Notes under the pieces: model-generated
What the model was told of the DNA's origin: nothing
What the model saw: the letters and a program-made list of their open reading frames with translations, nothing else
Databases searched by the model: none
In this document: positions 63,639-64,000 of the stretch, in pieces
Numbering within the stretch: position 1 is the first letter of the stretch
Layout of the letters: every line of letters starts with the position of its first letter
Translations under genes and position numbers: made by a program
Source: Gemmata massiliana
GTDB lineage: Bacteria; Planctomycetota; Planctomycetia; Gemmatales; Gemmataceae
Direction: 5' to 3'
DNA length: 64,000 nt
NCBI RefSeq assembly: GCF_901538265.1
Contig: NZ_LR593886.1
Span: 5,291,738 to 5,355,737, forward strand

Positions 63639-64000
63639 AATCCAGGAAACGCTCTACTCCGCCCTCGCCTCCGACGCCGTTCTCACGGCGCTGGTGGATG
63701 ACCGCATCTATCCGGGCCAAATCCCCGACGACGAAACTCCGTCGCCCTGGCTCATGTACCAGGTGCCGGAAGCCAACCCGTTTGATGATCTCGACGGGGG
63801 TTCTGATACCCAGCTTCAAATCGAATTCCACGCCCTGGCAGACTCCTACGCCGAAGCGAAAGCAATCGTAGACGCCGTTTCCGCTGTGCTCCACGCCTAC
63901 ACCGGCGGTCAAATCTCGCGCGCATTTTGGAACGGAACCAGCGAAGAATCTACCGAGCTGGGTTACCACCACGTTGCCCGGTTCGACGTCTGGGGCACTA
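63631..64000 (+). CDS. DUF3168 phage tail protein, 3' end beyond the window
   Basis: From the ATG at 63631 the frame is open for 123 codons to the window edge: MPSIQETLYSALASDAVLTA, VDDRIYPGQIPDDETPSPWL, YQVPEANPF, LQIEFHALADSYAEAKAIVD, VSAVLHAY, GYHHVARFDVWGT. This pattern matches the DUF3168 family of tail-completion (gp17-like) proteins of siphophage-type tails. The protein is nearly complete, since the family is about 130 residues. It shows that the DNA right of the integrase is at least partly phage. Confidence 0.8.
   Translation, partial: MPSIQETLYSALASDAVLTALVDDRIYPGQIPDDETPSPWLMYQVPEANPFDDLDGGSDTQLQIEFHALADSYAEAKAIVDAVSAVLHAYTGGQISRAFWNGTSEESTELGYHHVARFDVWGT

Overview
The window looks like a chromosome segment of a planctomycete of the Gemmataceae type. 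Four things point there: planctomycete-specific families (DUF1553/DUF1549 proteins with a PSCyt1 haem-binding motif, and DUF1501 proteins with twin-arginine signals), a very large surface protein starting with an LEHLETREVPA-like motif, a kinase fused to WD40 repeats next to an ECF sigma factor, and high-GC coding sequence with long spurious antisense frames. This is inferred from gene content; no 16S gene is present.

Layout. 1-8.2 kb: two DUF1553/DUF1501 modules with a small zinc-ribbon gene. 8.6-18.2 kb: a minus-strand operon of MoxR ATPase, DUF58 protein, a membrane protein, two von Willebrand A proteins, a TPR-like protein and a 1268-residue exported protein. 18.5-20.3 kb: two decayed transposases. 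20.4-22 kb: malQ. 22-29.2 kb: an ISC iron-sulfur cluster assembly locus (iscR, iscS, a frameshifted membrane coiled-coil gene, iscU, iscA, hscB, an AhpD-like gene, tRNA-Val, a zinc-ribbon membrane gene, hscA). 29.4-36.6 kb: a glycosyltransferase, a CCA-adding enzyme carrying an in-frame palindromic-repeat peptide, a DUF885 protein, a long perfect hairpin, a Gfo/Idh/MocA oxidoreductase and a PQQ-type beta-propeller. 36.9-40.3 kb: beta-propeller and PhnD-like genes, two of them joined in the -1 frame by a run of eight A. 40.7-44.2 kb: an arsenic island (arsR-arsM-aquaporin-arsC) with a convergent exported ArsC-like gene. 44.3-50.4 kb: a graveyard of broken insertion sequences and phage-tail-like relics. 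50.5-58.2 kb: a WD40 receptor kinase, a divergent ECF sigma factor and an RTX-like surface protein. 58.4-61.8 kb: pseudogenes and transposase relics. 62-64 kb: tRNA-Arg, a 3' fragment of tRNA-Pro, a tyrosine recombinase and the start of a phage tail gene, which I read as the left end of an integrated element running off the window.

How the genes work together. The ISC locus has scaffold, desulfurase, A-type carrier and the HscA/HscB chaperone pair, and IscU carries the LPPVK chaperone-recognition motif, so the set appears functional. The ars operon combines reduction (ArsC), methylation (ArsM) and a channel (aquaporin) under an ArsR repressor whose likely operator lies between recognisable -35 and -10 boxes. 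The MoxR/VWA operon resembles aerotolerance-type operons and probably acts on the cell envelope. About a fifth of the window is decayed mobile DNA, placed between intact housekeeping blocks.
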